6,166 bases of DNA from Candidatus Hydrogenedentota bacterium (GTDB taxonomy: Bacteria; Hydrogenedentota; Hydrogenedentia; Hydrogenedentales; SLHB01): assembly GCA_026387845.1 (NCBI GenBank), contig JAPLKX010000486.1, positions 1 to 6,166 of the forward strand, written 5' to 3'. The position numbers and the translations under genes were made by a program. This document shows, piece by piece, positions 5,574 to 6,166 of the stretch. The first letter of the stretch is position 1, and every line of letters begins with the position of its first letter. Below the pieces are notes generated by a model that was given only the letters and a program-made list of their open reading frames with translations, was not told where the DNA came from and made no database searches.

Positions 5574-6166
5574 ATGGCCAAGAAGATAATGACAAAACCG
5601 GTGACGCAACAACGGACGCTGGGTCCGGTGCCCGACCTCGAGCGGCATCTGCCCTCGGAATGGTGGCGGACGTTGTTCAATTCGATTTATTTGAAGACGG
5701 ACGGCGACGTGGTCGAGAACGACCGCAACACGATTAAAGAGATCAACTTGCTGGCGCGTGTTGCGGGGCTCGAGAAGAACGACCGAATCCTCGACCTTTG
5801 CTGCGGCCAGGGCCGGCATTGCCTCGAGCTTGCGCGGCGCGGGTTCAACCACGTGACGGGGCTGGACCGGTCGCGGTATTTGATCCGTCTGGCGCGGAAA
5901 CGGGCGAAGCACGAGAACCTGACGGTGTCGTTCCACGAGGGGGACGCGCGGACGTTCCGGTTTGCGGAGAACTCGTTTCATTGCGTGACGCTGTTCGGCA
6001 ACTCGTTCGGCTATTTTGAGCGGGAAGACGATGACCTGGCGGTGCTCGAGCGGGTGAAGCGGGTGCTAGTGAACGGCGGCACGATCGCGATGGACCTAGT
6101 CGACGGGGACTGGATGCGTACGCATTTCGACGCGCGGACGTGGGAATGGATCGACGAGAACTATTT
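5574..6166 (+). CDS. Class I SAM-dependent methyltransferase, N-terminal 197 residues (3' end outside window)
   Basis: The frame is open from ATG 5574 to the window end. After a charged N-terminal extension (residues 1-60, with WWRTLFNSIYLKTDGD) comes a Rossmann-type SAM-binding core. Motif I is ILDLCCGQGRH (72-82), the glycine-rich SAM loop. The acidic end of strand 2 is GLDRS with D98, expected to bind the ribose. GDAR (123-126) contacts the adenine in this fold. FGNSFGYF (141-148) is the motif IV region, and VLVNGGTIAMDL (164-175) the post-IV strand. There is no signal peptide, so it acts in the cytoplasm. The closest broad type is the Methyltransf_25/11 group of small-molecule or unknown-substrate methyltransferases; the substrate cannot be read from this part. 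Codon use is G-ending, like the upstream plus-strand gene. It probably has its own promoter because a terminator separates it from 4978. Confidence 0.88.
   Translation, partial: MAKKIMTKPVTQQRTLGPVPDLERHLPSEWWRTLFNSIYLKTDGDVVENDRNTIKEINLLARVAGLEKNDRILDLCCGQGRHCLELARRGFNHVTGLDRSRYLIRLARKRAKHENLTVSFHEGDARTFRFAENSFHCVTLFGNSFGYFEREDDDLAVLERVKRVLVNGGTIAMDLVDGDWMRTHFDARTWEWIDENY

Overview
The window comes from a GC-rich bacterial chromosome. It holds three protein genes: a secreted ceramidase-like hydrolase on the minus strand (cut off at base 1), a large secreted protein that fuses an FG-GAP propeller to a GH123/DUF4091-like barrel on the plus strand (complete), and a class I SAM-dependent methyltransferase on the plus strand (cut off at base 6166). 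Secreted ceramidase-like proteins and FG-GAP/DUF4091 fusions point to the Planctomycetota / Lentisphaerota / Hydrogenedentota type of environmental bacterium. That is inference from gene content only; there is no rRNA, tRNA or phylogenetic marker here.

Layout: 1-1167 ceramidase-like gene (minus). 1168-1486 divergent intergenic region with two 9-bp tandem arrays and two small dyads. 1487-4978 the 1163-residue fusion protein (plus), carrying in-frame a two-hairpin palindromic insertion near 3236-3327. 4979-5005 a third 9-bp array starting on the first base after the stop codon. 5033-5067 an intrinsic terminator, followed at once by a promoter-like segment (5068-5098). 5099-5573 about 475 bases without a credible gene but rich in perfect inverted repeats: a candidate structured RNA or a long leader of the methyltransferase. 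5574-6166 methyltransferase.

The two secreted proteins are divergently transcribed and could share a role in breaking down amide- or GlcNAc/GalNAc-bearing lipids or glycans outside the cytoplasm, but nothing shows a common regulator. The methyltransferase has its own upstream region and is probably unrelated. The most unusual features are not genes. The three 9-bp arrays differ in sequence but share one template, five variable bases followed by GGAC in fixed phase, and all sit between genes. The palindrome pair sits inside a coding region. The 5099-5573 block is hairpin-rich and breaks the G-over-C bias seen in the rest of the plus strand.
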